A DNA stretch of 64,000 bases from Paenibacillus athensensis (GCF_004514475.2 NZ_MYFO02000002.1:62001-126000); one strand, 5' to 3'. Shown: positions 43,618-52,644, counted from the stretch's first letter. The notes: generated by a model not told the origin, from the sequence alone. Program-made: numbers and translations.

Positions 43618-44052
43618 ATGACACAACTTTTGGATGCAAGAACATCGCAGAATGCCAGCTACGCGAACTCCATTGCCATTCCGATTCTAGTCATCAATAC
43701 GCCGCAATTGTTTGGTGTGGTCGGCTTGAATACGGCTGGTGCGTCCGGAACGCTGCGGGCGGAGCTGACAGGTACAATTTCCGTCCAGCTTCCGTTGGCG
43801 CTTGTCGGCGTTACCATTACGATTGTCAGAGGAACGATGCCCACAGACCCGCTGGTTTATTCGGCAACGTCGACCTTCAGCTTGAGCGTATTGGCGCCGC
43901 AAATCATTACGTTCTCGGCTGCCGATTACAACCCGCCGCTCACCGCTCAAATCACGTATTCCGCTTTCATTTCCTCCAACCTGCTCGGTACGATCCGTGT
44001 CGGTCCGGAAAACTTCAACGGCGCGTTGTATTCGGACTCGCCTGCGGGCTGA
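43618..44052 (+). CDS. Small beta-rich protein, spore-surface candidate
   Basis: The 144-residue protein starts after GAAGGAGGTAGATAGG (MTQLLDARTSQNASYANSIAI). The sequence is a string of Ala/Thr/Val-rich beta segments (GASGTLRAELTGTISVQLPL), like the C-terminal jelly-roll of exosporium collagen-like proteins, and ends near TIRVGPENFNGALY. Similar in style to the 29971 and 30545 products. It is a single-gene unit with an exact sigma-K-like promoter and a strong terminator, which supports late sporulation expression. Confidence 0.65.
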   Translation: MTQLLDARTSQNASYANSIAIPILVINTPQLFGVVGLNTAGASGTLRAELTGTISVQLPLALVGVTITIVRGTMPTDPLVYSATSTFSLSVLAPQIITFSAADYNPPLTAQITYSAFISSNLLGTIRVGPENFNGALYSDSPAG

Positions 44053-44089
44053 TCCGGCGCTGGTCGCTGCTGATCGCCAAGCATCAACG

Positions 44090-44120
44090 GACTGCCGAAC
44101 CTGTTCGGCAGTCTATTTTT
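44090..44120 (+). terminator. Strong terminator
   Basis: GACTGCCGAAC-CT-GTTCGGCAGTC, an 11-bp perfect stem, followed by TATTTTTTAT. Confidence 0.92.
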
Positions 44121-44245
44121 TATGACGGTTCGCGAAAAATCATCCACCCCGGCCCGGATCGATCCACACCGCCACGCGGCCGCATCGTCGCACGACAAAG
44201 CCGCCAGCTCGCGAGTATGTACCCGCGGGCTGGCGGCATGTGCGT

Positions 44246-45238
44246 TTATCCCCATTTGACGATTAAACCGGCGTGGGCCAAGCCCCCGCCAAAGCCATAC
44301 AGCATCAGCGTATCTCCCGGCTGGACGCGTCCTTCTCGGACGCCCAGGTCCAGCGCCAGCGGGATGGAGGCTGCGGACGTATTGCCGTAATAAACGAGGC
44401 TGTAGAGCGCTTTTTCGAAAGATAACCCGCTTTTTTCACAGATGGAATCGATGATGCGCAGATTAGCGCTGTGCGGAACGAACCAATCGATATCGGCCAA
44501 TGTTAATCCGCTTGCTGCAAGCAACTGCTCCATCCCCTTGGGAACTGTAGTGACAGCAAATTTATACACCTCGCGGCCATTTTGTACAACCTTGCCGCTG
44601 CCTTCCAGCGGCTGGCCGTTCAGCGTTGAGGCAATGCCGGTACGGTATACGTGCTTGCCGCCGCTGCCGTCTGCGCCGATATGCGCGGCGAGAAACGCGG
44701 GATGCTCGTCATCGCGCTCGACCAGCAGGGCTCCGGCCCCGTCGCCGAACAAGATGCAGGTCGAGCGATCGGAATAATCGGTAATTTTGGACATGGCGTC
44801 TGCGCCGACGACGAGTATTTTGCGGTGTATGCCCGCGGAAATCAGGCCGTTTGCCAGATGGAGCGCATACGTAAAGCCCGCGCACGTTGCATTGACATCC
44901 AGCGCGCCGGCCGCATTCATACTGAAGTGAGCTTGCAGCAAGCAAGCGACGGAAGGAAACGGAAGGTCGGGCGTATGGGTGGCGACAAGCACCAGATCAA
45001 CGTCATCGAGCCGTACATGGTAGCGATCCGCCAGATCTGCCACTGCGCGAATCGCCAGATGACTGGTGAATTCATCATCGGCCGCAATACGTCGCTCCTG
45101 GATGCCGGTGCGCTGCACAATCCATTCGTCATTAGTATCGACCAATCGTTCCAAATCGGCATTGCTGAGCACCTTATCCGGCACGTAGCTGCCGATAGCT
45201 GTAATCCGGGCGCGAGAAACGGGGGCGTTCAAGGACAT
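44246..45238 (-). CDS. fabH: 3-oxoacyl-ACP synthase III
   Basis: FabH starts fatty acid synthesis by condensing an acyl-CoA with malonyl-ACP. The 330-residue thiolase-fold protein has the catalytic Cys in VNATCAGFTYAL, His in FVPHSANLRI and Asn in YYGNTSAAS. The ORF extends upstream, but GAGGTGAGC precedes the ATG at 45238 (MSLNAPVSRARITAIGSYVP). It is alone rather than in a fab cluster, so it is probably an extra FabH. A FapR-type box in front ties it to lipid homeostasis. Confidence 0.93.
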   Translation of the reverse strand: MSLNAPVSRARITAIGSYVPDKVLSNADLERLVDTNDEWIVQRTGIQERRIAADDEFTSHLAIRAVADLADRYHVRLDDVDLVLVATHTPDLPFPSVACLLQAHFSMNAAGALDVNATCAGFTYALHLANGLISAGIHRKILVVGADAMSKITDYSDRSTCILFGDGAGALLVERDDEHPAFLAAHIGADGSGGKHVYRTGIASTLNGQPLEGSGKVVQNGREVYKFAVTTVPKGMEQLLAASGLTLADIDWFVPHSANLRIIDSICEKSGLSFEKALYSLVYYGNTSAASIPLALDLGVREGRVQPGDTLMLYGFGGGLAHAGLIVKWG

Positions 45239-45310
45239 AAAGCTCACCTCATCTACACATATTGGAAAAGCGGACGGAACATCCATAATGACATGATTTA
45301 TTATCAAGTA

Positions 45311-45327
45311 TTAGTATCAGGTACTAA
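45311..45327. promoter_or_regulatory. FapR operator
   Basis: TTAGTATCAGGTACTAA has perfect 6-bp arms (TTAGTA/TACTAA) spaced by 5 and fits the known FapR box of Firmicutes, where malonyl-CoA relieves repression. It lies 73 bp upstream of the fabH ATG. Confidence 0.75.
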
Positions 45328-45359
45328 AAATAATGTACCCGATTGACGGGTATCTGTCA

Positions 45360-45542
45360 ATGCGCTCTTGCCCCGCTTGCGGGCGAAACGAGCGGCTTGT
45401 TCCGGGTCGGGTGCCGCGGCGCGAATCCCGAAGCGCGGTGCCGGCCGTATGGAGGTTGTCAGACCGGCGCTTAATTGTGACTTGCGCGCGTTGTGGGCTC
45501 GTGAAGCTCCGGCTAAAAAATTACCCTGATCCTATCGCATAA
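45360..45542 (+). CDS. Possible zinc-ribbon microprotein
   Basis: A 60-codon ORF with two CxxC pairs (MRSCPACGRNERLVPG near the start, VTCARCGLVKLRLKNY near the end) could form one zinc ribbon. There is no good ribosome site, an earlier ATG at 45333 is also possible, and the middle is encoded by a sequence related to the dispersed repeat seen near 21340. It may be real or chance. Confidence 0.35.
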   Translation: MRSCPACGRNERLVPGRVPRRESRSAVPAVWRLSDRRLIVTCARCGLVKLRLKNYPDPIA

Positions 45543-45617
45543 ATGCTGGCATTTAAGCCAACCTATTAGCGTCGCTGCAAGGCGACCGAAATGTGTCGAA
45601 CAGGGAGTGAGCTTACT

Positions 45618-46385
45618 ATGCTTCAGCGAAGCAAAAAAACGATATGGATCACGCTGCTGTGTCTCGTCCTGCTGGTCTCGTCCGCTTCGACGGCGTTTGC
45701 CTTCGGTAAAACGGCCAAAGGACCGGATGTGTATGCGGTGCAAGGGATGCTGAAATCGCTCGGGTATTACGGCGGGCCGATTACAGGCTATTTTGGCAAT
45801 CAGACGGAAGCGGGGGTTAAAGCGTTTCAGCGCAAATACGGCTTGCCCGTTACCGGGGCCGTCGACGATCAGACGCTGCAGTCGATTTTATGGGCTTACG
45901 GCAATTTGAAAATCAGCAAAACGCCGGCTCCGTCGCCTACGCCAGCTCCGACCCGGACGCCTGCGCCAACGCCGGCTCCTAGCGCTGCGCCTGGAACGGC
46001 GCCTTCCGCCGAAGAGATGGCGATGATCGATTTGGTCAACAAGGAGCGGGCTGCTGCCGGACTTGCTCCGCTGGCAGTGGATAGCGCATTGACACGGACA
46101 GCGCGGCTGAAAAGTCAGGATATGGTCGACAACAATTATTTTTCGCACGATTCTCCGGCCTACGGCTCTCCGTTCGATATGATGAAGAACTTCGGCATCA
46201 GCTACCGGACAGCGGGTGAGAATATCGCCTGCAATCAGAGCGTGCAAGCAGCGCATGAGGCGTTGATGAATTCGCCGGGCCACCGGGCCAATATTTTGAA
46301 CAAGGATTACACACACATCGGGATCGGGATCGTTAACGGCGGTCCGTGCGGAAAAATGTTTACGCAGCAGTTCGTTGGCCGCTAA
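45618..46385 (+). CDS. Secreted CAP-domain protein with peptidoglycan-binding domain
   Basis: The 255-residue protein has a signal peptide (MLQRSKKTIWITLLCLVLLV, cleaved after AFA). A PG_binding_1 domain follows (VQGMLKSLGYYGGPITGYFG), then a Pro/Thr/Ala linker and a CAP/SCP domain with NKERAAAGLAPLAVDSALTRTAR, NYFSHDSPAYGSPF, GENIACNQS and SPGHRANILN. This matches the YkwD/SafA-associated group of Bacilli, some of which are made in sporulation. Exact role unknown. AGGGAGTGAGC precedes the ATG. Confidence 0.9.
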   Translation: MLQRSKKTIWITLLCLVLLVSSASTAFAFGKTAKGPDVYAVQGMLKSLGYYGGPITGYFGNQTEAGVKAFQRKYGLPVTGAVDDQTLQSILWAYGNLKISKTPAPSPTPAPTRTPAPTPAPSAAPGTAPSAEEMAMIDLVNKERAAAGLAPLAVDSALTRTARLKSQDMVDNNYFSHDSPAYGSPFDMMKNFGISYRTAGENIACNQSVQAAHEALMNSPGHRANILNKDYTHIGIGIVNGGPCGKMFTQQFVGR

Positions 46386-46493
46386 TCCATCTGCCGCTTG
46401 CGGCACTGCCGGGCGGAAGCAGGAGCAGGTTGCCCGCGGGCGGCAAGCTCCTGTGCGAAAGTCAGACAAGCAGGGGCGTTCCTCCTCATGACG

Positions 46494-46527
46494 AAAAGAG
46501 CTTTGCCCTTGGGCAAAGCTCTTTTTT
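46494..46527. terminator. Bidirectional terminator
   Basis: AAAAGAGCTTTGCCC-TT-GGGCAAAGCTCTTTTTT, a perfect stem between converging genes. Confidence 0.92.
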
Positions 46528-46553
46528 GGAGAATCGGGGATTTTCGTTCCCGA

Positions 46554-47585
46554 TCAGGAAGCCGAAACCGGCTTCAAAGCCTCCGACCACGCCTGGAAGG
46601 TTTGCAGCGCTTTGCCTTGCTCGATCGCGTGCCGGGCCATATACAAGCCTTCCTCGATGGAACCGGCTTTTTGCCCGATCCACAGCCGCACGGCGCTATT
46701 GAGCAGCACCATGTTCAAATACGGCAGCTCGGCTTCGCCACGCAGGACAGCGAGCGTCGTTTGCGCTTGCAGCTCCGTCGTCCATTCGCCTTCCGGCATC
46801 TCGACCTGCAGCTCATACAGCTCGGGATCGACAATGAACAGCTCGCTGACACCGTCGCGAATGACGTAGGTGCGCGTCCGTTTTTCCACGGATAAATCCT
46901 CCGAGCCTTCCATGCCCTGTACGACAATGCCGCTGGTAACGCCGATGTCGATCAGCAGTTGGCTGATTTTTTCGAAAACCGTGCCGTGAAAAACGCCCAT
47001 CGCCATATGGCGCGCGTTGGTGAAGCGCAGCAGCTTCTCGGCGGTGTTGAACACCGTGCGCAAAGCCAGCTCTTGCCGGATCGCGCGCAGCTCGCCCAGC
47101 GGCGGGCACCAGCGCTCCGTCGGCGCGAACAAAAAGCCCGTGCGGTCGGCTGCGGCGGTCAGCGCCTCGCGTGAGGCGTCCAGCACCGGAATATGCAGCG
47201 CTTGCAGCACATCCGTCAGCGTAACGCCCCATTTCGGCGGCAGGCTCGGACTTCCGTGCAGTACGGCAGGCAGTCCGCAAGCCGCCAGCACGAACGCTGT
47301 CGGCAGCGTCGCGATAAACGACCGCGTTCGTCCGTCGTACGGCCCGGCGCAATCGAAGCTGCCTTCCATCGGATACGGCAGGCAACGGGCGCGCAGCGCA
47401 TCGGTGAAGGCGCGCAGCTCGTCGGACGATTCCATTTTGATCCGCTCAGCCACCAGAAATGCGCCGATTTGCGCGGGAGTCGCTGTTTGGGTCAAAATCG
47501 CTTCGGCTCCCTGCATCGCTTCTTCATAGGTCAAATCTCTGGCGCCGCGTTTGCCGCGGGCGACTTCTTTAATTAATGATATCAT
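46554..47585 (-). CDS. Anthranilate phosphoribosyltransferase-like protein (TrpD/YbiB group)
   Basis: The 343-residue protein has the GT3 helical N-terminus (DLTYEEAMQGAEAIL) and the glycosyl transferase family 3 core. The TrpD PRPP loop GTGGD is replaced here by CAGPYDGRTRS, and HGS takes the usual HGNR place, as in YbiB-type proteins that do not make tryptophan. It is coupled by ATGA to the ANTAR gene and diverges from the nitrate operon. Its biochemical role is not known. Confidence 0.8.
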   Translation of the reverse strand: MISLIKEVARGKRGARDLTYEEAMQGAEAILTQTATPAQIGAFLVAERIKMESSDELRAFTDALRARCLPYPMEGSFDCAGPYDGRTRSFIATLPTAFVLAACGLPAVLHGSPSLPPKWGVTLTDVLQALHIPVLDASREALTAAADRTGFLFAPTERWCPPLGELRAIRQELALRTVFNTAEKLLRFTNARHMAMGVFHGTVFEKISQLLIDIGVTSGIVVQGMEGSEDLSVEKRTRTYVIRDGVSELFIVDPELYELQVEMPEGEWTTELQAQTTLAVLRGEAELPYLNMVLLNSAVRLWIGQKAGSIEEGLYMARHAIEQGKALQTFQAWSEALKPVSAS

Positions 47586-48232
47586 CGTTTACGACCTCCC
47601 TGATTCTCATCCTGCAAAAGCTGATATACCTTAACGATGGAGGTGGCGACATCAACCATGCGTTTGCGTTCATTCATGGCCTGCTTACGCAAAAATTCGT
47701 AGGCCTCGGCTTCGGAGATGCGCTTGATTTCGGATAAAATCCGCTTGGCCTGATCGATCCATTTGCGCTCCTCCAGCCGTGAGAGCAGTTGCTCTCGTTC
47801 CTGTTGCCATTCCGTGCGCTGAAAATAATGATTCACGCCAAGCAGCAACGCGCAATGGACTTCCCGTGCACTCATGGCCGGACCGATCATGCCGTCGATT
47901 CCGGTGTTCATCCGGCATTCATTGCTGGGGAAGGTGAGCGGGTCGCACCACCAGAAAATCGGCAAGCTGCGCTGCGCCAGCACGCGCGCGCGCCACGGCT
48001 CCACTTGCTCGGGAGCGACAGACAACAGAGCGGCGTCGGCTTTGCCGATATGGAGCCCCAGCTCCTTGGGCAAAGCGGCGACATGGACCCGGAAGCCCAG
48101 ATCGCGGAGCATCGCGACAGGAATTGATTCTGAACTTATGATAGCAGAATCAGACCGCGAAGGGGAAGAGGCGGAGGAAGCGGCTGCGCGAGACGTGGCC
48201 AACTCGTCGATGAGTATAAAAGATTGTAACAT
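47582..48232 (-). CDS. ANTAR-domain antitermination regulator (NasT-like)
   Basis: The 216-residue protein has a degenerate receiver-like N-terminus in which the phospho-Asp is not visible (ADAALLSV where DxxLLD would be). A coiled linker and a C-terminal ANTAR RNA-binding domain follow (LEERKWIDQAKRILSEIKRISEAEAYEFLRKQAMN is spread over residues 150-185). ANTAR proteins bind a two-hairpin RNA and stop an overlapping terminator from forming. Such an RNA lies in the divergent narK leader. Because phosphorylation is unlikely, the nitrate signal must come in another way. Confidence 0.88.
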   Translation of the reverse strand: MLQSFILIDELATSRAAASSASSPSRSDSAIISSESIPVAMLRDLGFRVHVAALPKELGLHIGKADAALLSVAPEQVEPWRARVLAQRSLPIFWWCDPLTFPSNECRMNTGIDGMIGPAMSAREVHCALLLGVNHYFQRTEWQQEREQLLSRLEERKWIDQAKRILSEIKRISEAEAYEFLRKQAMNERKRMVDVATSIVKVYQLLQDENQGGRKR

Positions 48233-48393
48233 GGTAAAACCCCCATCAATAAGTAAGCTTCATTTTATGTTATATTAATGTCATGTATTTCGGGTATATC
48301 GCTGTTTTCTTCCTAAAATATAGCATGAAGCTGCTCTTTTGTCGATAAAGAAGATCGCAAAACGATGTTTATGAAAATTTTATGTCATGTTTA

Positions 48394-48422
48394 TTGACAC
48401 AAAAGCCACGGCGTACTATAAT
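48394..48422 (+). promoter_or_regulatory. Consensus sigma-A promoter of the nitrate operon
   Basis: TTGACA (48394-48399), 17 bases, TATAAT (48417-48422): both boxes are perfect. Such a strong promoter implies that control is exerted after initiation, in the leader. Confidence 0.9.
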
Positions 48423-48490
48423 GAGGGCAGGAAGATCAGCAATCCACTGACACAATGGGGTGTCACATGCAACAGAAGTTAACGCGCAGA

Positions 48491-48570
48491 CCACAATGCT
48501 GTGGCTGCCGTGGCAATGAGGCCGATGGAACGTTCCGCTTGCGCGCGGATAACGTCTGTCGGCTTTTTTT
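48491..48570 (+). promoter_or_regulatory. ANTAR-target leader and terminator (attenuator)
   Basis: Hairpin P1 is CCAC-AATGCT-GTGG (48491-48504). Hairpin P2 is CCGTGGC-AATGAG-GCCGATGG with one bulge (48508-48528). Both hexaloops have A at position 1 and G at position 4, the known ANTAR signature. The terminator uses GCCGA (48521-48525), the right arm of P2, paired with TCGGC (48559-48563), with further ACGTT/AACGT pairing and a run of seven T. P2 and the terminator therefore exclude each other, as in NasR/EutV-type control. Confidence 0.85.
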
Positions 48571-48633
48571 ATTATCGGATAGGAATCTAAGAGACAAGGC
48601 GAACAGCGCCGCAACCAAAAGGAGAGGGTACAC

Positions 48634-49872
48634 ATGGTCGATCGGAAAGGATTTTTGCACAGCGGTCACAAAGGTTCGTTATTCAGCGCATTCCTTTATT
48701 TTGACATGAGCTTTATGGTCTGGGTACTGCTCGGACCGCTCGCCGTAATCATTTCGGGCGAATTTTCTCTGAATGCTGCGGAGAAGGCGAATCTCGTTGC
48801 GCTGCCGACGCTCGGCGGCTCGATTCTCCGCCTGGTGCTCGGGTATTTGACCGACAAAATCGGCCCGAAACGCACGGGACAGATCGGTCTTGCGCTGACG
48901 CTGCTGCCGCTGCTGTGGGGCTGGCAGTTCGCCGATACGATGGGCGAGATGTACTTCGTCGCGCTGATGCTGGGCATCGCCGGTGCAAGCTTTGCCGCGG
49001 CACTGCCGCTGGCTAGTAGCTGGTACCCGCCGCAATATCAGGGACTGGCGATGGGAATTGCCGGAGCGGGCAATAGCGGTACGATCTTCGCTACGCTGTT
49101 CGCGAACCGGATCGCCCAGCATTTTGGCAGCTGGCACGTCGTGTTCGGCATGGCGATGATTCCGATTGCGATTACGCTGGTGCTCTTTACGATTCTCGCC
49201 AAGGACAGCCCGAATAAGCCCGCGCCCAAGAAGCTGACGGATTACGGCCGGGTGCTCAAGCAAAAGGACGCATGGCTGTTCTGCATCTTCTATAGCGTAA
49301 CCTTTGGCGGTTTTGTCGGCATGTCGACGTATCTGACGATCTTTTTTAACACGCAGTACGGCTTGTCTCCAATTAAAGCGGCCGATTTCACGACCTTATG
49401 CGTCATTGCCGGCAGCTTCTTCCGTCCGGTTGGCGGCTGGCTGGCCGACCGGATCGGCGGGATTCGAATGCTGATGGTGCTTTACGGAGTCGTCGGCTTG
49501 ATGATGGCGGGTATTTCCACCTTGCCGGCGCTGCCGCTTACAACAGCCATGCTGTTCGTAGCCATGATGTCGCTCGGTATGGGCAATGGCTCGGTATTCC
49601 AGCTCGTACCGCAGCGTTTCCGTCAGGAAATCGGCATCATCACGGGGATTGTCGGCGCTGCCGGGGGGCTTGGCGGCTACTTCCTGCCCAAAATTCTCGG
49701 CAACGTCAAGCTCACAACCGGCTCGTTCACGCCAGGCTTCCTGATTCTCAGCGCGATTGCCTTCGCTTGTATCGCATTGATTGCCATTGTACAGGGTCAA
49801 TGGAAGCGGACGTGGATCGGCGAAGGCGGCAAGGTGAAAACCTCCGGCGGTCTCGACGGGGTCAGCGCCTGA
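48634..49872 (+). CDS. narK: Nitrate/nitrite transporter, major facilitator family
   Basis: The 412-residue membrane protein with about 12 membrane segments has the MFS loop LGYLTDKIGPKRTGQIG and the second-half loop GGWLADRIGGIRMLM. It carries the nitrate signatures GNSGTIFATLFANRIA (near residue 145) and GAAGGLGGYFLPK (near residue 345). It supplies nitrate to the reductases downstream. AAAAGGAGAGGG precedes the ATG. It is NasA/NarK type; the direction of transport is not readable. Confidence 0.93.
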   Translation: MVDRKGFLHSGHKGSLFSAFLYFDMSFMVWVLLGPLAVIISGEFSLNAAEKANLVALPTLGGSILRLVLGYLTDKIGPKRTGQIGLALTLLPLLWGWQFADTMGEMYFVALMLGIAGASFAAALPLASSWYPPQYQGLAMGIAGAGNSGTIFATLFANRIAQHFGSWHVVFGMAMIPIAITLVLFTILAKDSPNKPAPKKLTDYGRVLKQKDAWLFCIFYSVTFGGFVGMSTYLTIFFNTQYGLSPIKAADFTTLCVIAGSFFRPVGGWLADRIGGIRMLMVLYGVVGLMMAGISTLPALPLTTAMLFVAMMSLGMGNGSVFQLVPQRFRQEIGIITGIVGAAGGLGGYFLPKILGNVKLTTGSFTPGFLILSAIAFACIALIAIVQGQWKRTWIGEGGKVKTSGGLDGVSA

Positions 49873-49968
49873 TCGGTTGAATCCGGACAAAAAGCAACCG
49901 GAGGGCAACGGTTCGGCCGGCGCCAATATATGCCGGCCGGCTCTGCCAGCCAACGTAGACGAGTTGCT

Positions 49969-50026
49969 TGTACAGCCCGGAGCTACGGGCTGTACAGGCA
50001 AAGACGTTTACGACCACTCGTCTTTG
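49969..50026 (+). other. Structured leader before nirB
   Basis: An 11-bp perfect hairpin with hexaloop GAGCTA (49969-49996) is followed by an 8-bp hairpin CAAAGACG/CGTCTTTG (49999-50026). A GGCC...GGCCC stretch with six T follows at about 50097-50117. The loops lack the ANTAR A1/G4 pattern. The structures may reduce or tune read-through from narK. Confidence 0.45.
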
Positions 50027-50193
50027 GCAGTTCGCTTGCGAGCTGTTTTAGCTCCATATCCCAACTTTTGTCATTCGGGGGCGGTTCAAGCTCATAGGCC
50101 CCCGGTGGCCCTTTTTTACAGCACCCAGGGCATGGAGAATCAGGTCGGTAGACAGCAGATAACAGATAAACCATTTGCGAAGGGATGATGGAT

Positions 50194-52614
50194 ATGGGAA
50201 GCAAGGAGAAGCTGGTACTGGTCGGGAACGGGATGGCTGGAGTCAATGCCGTCGAGCATTTGCTCAAGCTGGCGCCCGGCAAATATGACGTGACGATTTT
50301 CGGTAGCGAGCCGCATCCGAACTACAACCGGATTTTGCTCTCTTACGTGTTGGCCGGGGATTCCAAGGTGGAGGACATTGTGATTCATCCATTTGAATGG
50401 TACGAAACGAACGGCATTACTTTATATACAGGTCAAACGATCACAGACATCGATACGGCGGCTCAGACGGTCACCAGCGATAAAGGCGTGACCGTTGCTT
50501 ATGACAAGCTGATTCTCGCGACCGGCTCCAATCCGTTTATGCTCCCGTTGCCGGGCGCGGATAAAGAGGGCGTCATGGCGTACCGCACCATCCGCGACTG
50601 CGAGCTGATGATGGAAGCGGCGGCCAAATACAAAAAAGCCGTTGTGATCGGCGGAGGCTTGCTCGGTCTCGAAGCGGCGCGCGGCTTTCTCAATCTCGGC
50701 ATGAAGGTCGATGTCGTTCATATTTGCGATACGATCATGGAACGCCAGCTTGACCCGACGGCTTCGAAGCTGCTGCGCGAGGCTTTGGAGGCGCAGGGCA
50801 TGAATTTCCTGCTCGCCAAGCAATCGGCGGAAATTATCGGCGACAAGCGCGTGACCGGGCTCAAATTCAAAGACGGCAGCGTGGCTGAAGCCGATCTGAT
50901 CGTCATGGCGGTGGGCATTCGCCCGAATGTAGAGCTGGCCAAAAAAGCGGGTCTGGATTGCAATCCCGGCATTCTCGTCAATGATTACCTGCAAACGAGC
51001 GTGCCGAACATTTACGCCGTCGGCGAATGCGCGATGCATCGCGGCGTTGCTTACGGGCTGGTTGCCCCGTTGTATGAGCAAGGCGCTGTGCTGGCGAAGC
51101 ATTTGGCCGAAGTGGAAACCGGGCCGTATGAAGGCTCGATCGTGTATACGAAGCTGAAGGTGGCCGGTGTGGATGTGTTTTCGGGCGGTAGCTTTACAGA
51201 AACGGAAGGCTGTAAAACGATCAAGGTGCTCGATGAGTTTTCCGGCATATACAAAAAGGTCGTAATACGAGATAACCGCATTGTCGGCGCGGTGCTGTTC
51301 GGGGATACGGCCGACGGCACGCGGCTTATGCAAATGATTCGCGAGGGCACGGACATTAGCGGCATGGAGAAAACAGCGCTGCTGCGCGACGGCTCGGAGA
51401 AGGGCGGCGCTGCCTCGGGCGTAGCGGAGATGAAGGATGACGCGATCATTTGCGGCTGCAACGGGGTAACGAAGGGTGCGATCTGCTCGGCGATTCGCGA
51501 GCAAGGGCTGACGACGGTGGAGGAGGTCAAGAACTGCACGACCGCTTCCCGCTCCTGCGGCGGCTGCAAGCCGTTGGTCAGCGACCTTTTGGCCTATACG
51601 CTTGGCGATTCCTACGATCACTCGGCGAGCAAAGAAACGATCTGCGGCTGCACCGACCACACGCGGGATGAAGTGGTGGCTGCGATTCGCGACAAGGGAC
51701 TGACCCATGTGCGCGAGGTGATGAATGTTTTGGGCTGGAAGCACGAGGAGGGCTGCTCCAAATGTCGTCCTGCGCTGAACTACTATCTGGGCATGATTCA
51801 TCCGGGCATTTACAAGGACGACAGCACCTCGCGTTTTGTCAACGAGCGGATGCATGCCAACATTCAGAAGGACGGTACGTATTCGGTGGTCCCGCGGATG
51901 TACGGCGGCGTGACCAATCCGTCCGACTTAAAGCGCATTGCCGAGGTTGCGGAAAGATTCAACGTCCCGACAGTCAAGCTGACGGGCGGACAGCGCATCG
52001 ATCTTCTGGGTGTGAAAAAAGAGGATCTGACCGCGATGTGGGAAGCGCTCGACATGCCCTCCGGTTATGCCTACGGTAAGGCACTGCGCACGGTCAAAAC
52101 GTGCGTCGGCGAGGAGTTCTGCCGCTTTGGCACCGGCGATGCAATGGGCGTCGGGATCGCGATGGAGAAGCGATTTGAGCGGCTGAATACGCCGGCCAAG
52201 GTGAAGATGGCCGTCTCCGGCTGTCCGCGCAATTGCGCCGAGTCCGGCATCAAGGATCTGGGCGTCGTCTCGGTCGACGGCGGCTGGGAGCTGTATGCAG
52301 GCGGCAACGGCGGGGTAAAGGTGCGTGTCGGCGATCTGCTCGTGACCGTGAAGACAGAAGCGGAAATCATCGAATACATCGAGGCGTATTTGCAATATTA
52401 TCGCGAAACCGGCAAATACGGCGAGCGCACGAGCGAATGGGTAAACCGCCTGGGCATCGAGCATGTGCGCGGGGTTGTAAGCGACGCTGATCAGCGCAAG
52501 GCGCTGTGCGAGCGGATGGAGCTGGCCCTATCGGTGACGAAGGACCCGTGGAAAGAAGCGATTCAAAGCGAAAAAATTCAAAAGGACCTGTACCAAGTCG
52601 TTGAGTTGAAATAA
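50194..52614 (+). CDS. nirB: Assimilatory nitrite reductase [NAD(P)H], large subunit
   Basis: NirB reduces nitrite to ammonium in the cytoplasm. The 806-residue protein has an FAD/NAD(P) oxidoreductase half (LVLVGNGMAGVNAVEHL; VVIGGGLLGLEAARGF). Two BFD-like [2Fe-2S] modules start near residues 418 and 482 (CGCNGVTKGAIC, SCGGCK; CGCTDHTRDEV). The siroheme/4Fe-4S half carries its cluster cysteines in TCVGEEFC (about residue 635) and GCPRNCAES (about 677). Three close ATGs exist; 50194 has the best spacing from AAGGGATG. It lies downstream of narK and upstream of nirD. Confidence 0.96.
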   Translation: MGSKEKLVLVGNGMAGVNAVEHLLKLAPGKYDVTIFGSEPHPNYNRILLSYVLAGDSKVEDIVIHPFEWYETNGITLYTGQTITDIDTAAQTVTSDKGVTVAYDKLILATGSNPFMLPLPGADKEGVMAYRTIRDCELMMEAAAKYKKAVVIGGGLLGLEAARGFLNLGMKVDVVHICDTIMERQLDPTASKLLREALEAQGMNFLLAKQSAEIIGDKRVTGLKFKDGSVAEADLIVMAVGIRPNVELAKKAGLDCNPGILVNDYLQTSVPNIYAVGECAMHRGVAYGLVAPLYEQGAVLAKHLAEVETGPYEGSIVYTKLKVAGVDVFSGGSFTETEGCKTIKVLDEFSGIYKKVVIRDNRIVGAVLFGDTADGTRLMQMIREGTDISGMEKTALLRDGSEKGGAASGVAEMKDDAIICGCNGVTKGAICSAIREQGLTTVEEVKNCTTASRSCGGCKPLVSDLLAYTLGDSYDHSASKETICGCTDHTRDEVVAAIRDKGLTHVREVMNVLGWKHEEGCSKCRPALNYYLGMIHPGIYKDDSTSRFVNERMHANIQKDGTYSVVPRMYGGVTNPSDLKRIAEVAERFNVPTVKLTGGQRIDLLGVKKEDLTAMWEALDMPSGYAYGKALRTVKTCVGEEFCRFGTGDAMGVGIAMEKRFERLNTPAKVKMAVSGCPRNCAESGIKDLGVVSVDGGWELYAGGNGGVKVRVGDLLVTVKTEAEIIEYIEAYLQYYRETGKYGERTSEWVNRLGIEHVRGVVSDADQRKALCERMELALSVTKDPWKEAIQSEKIQKDLYQVVELK

Positions 52615-52644
52615 TGGCAGGACATTCGGAGAGGAGAGAGGGAC

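Noticed and set aside
49969-49996. Second ANTAR target before nirB
   Set aside because: The loop is six bases, but GAGCTA lacks the required A at position 1 and G at position 4, and no second matching hairpin is adjacent.
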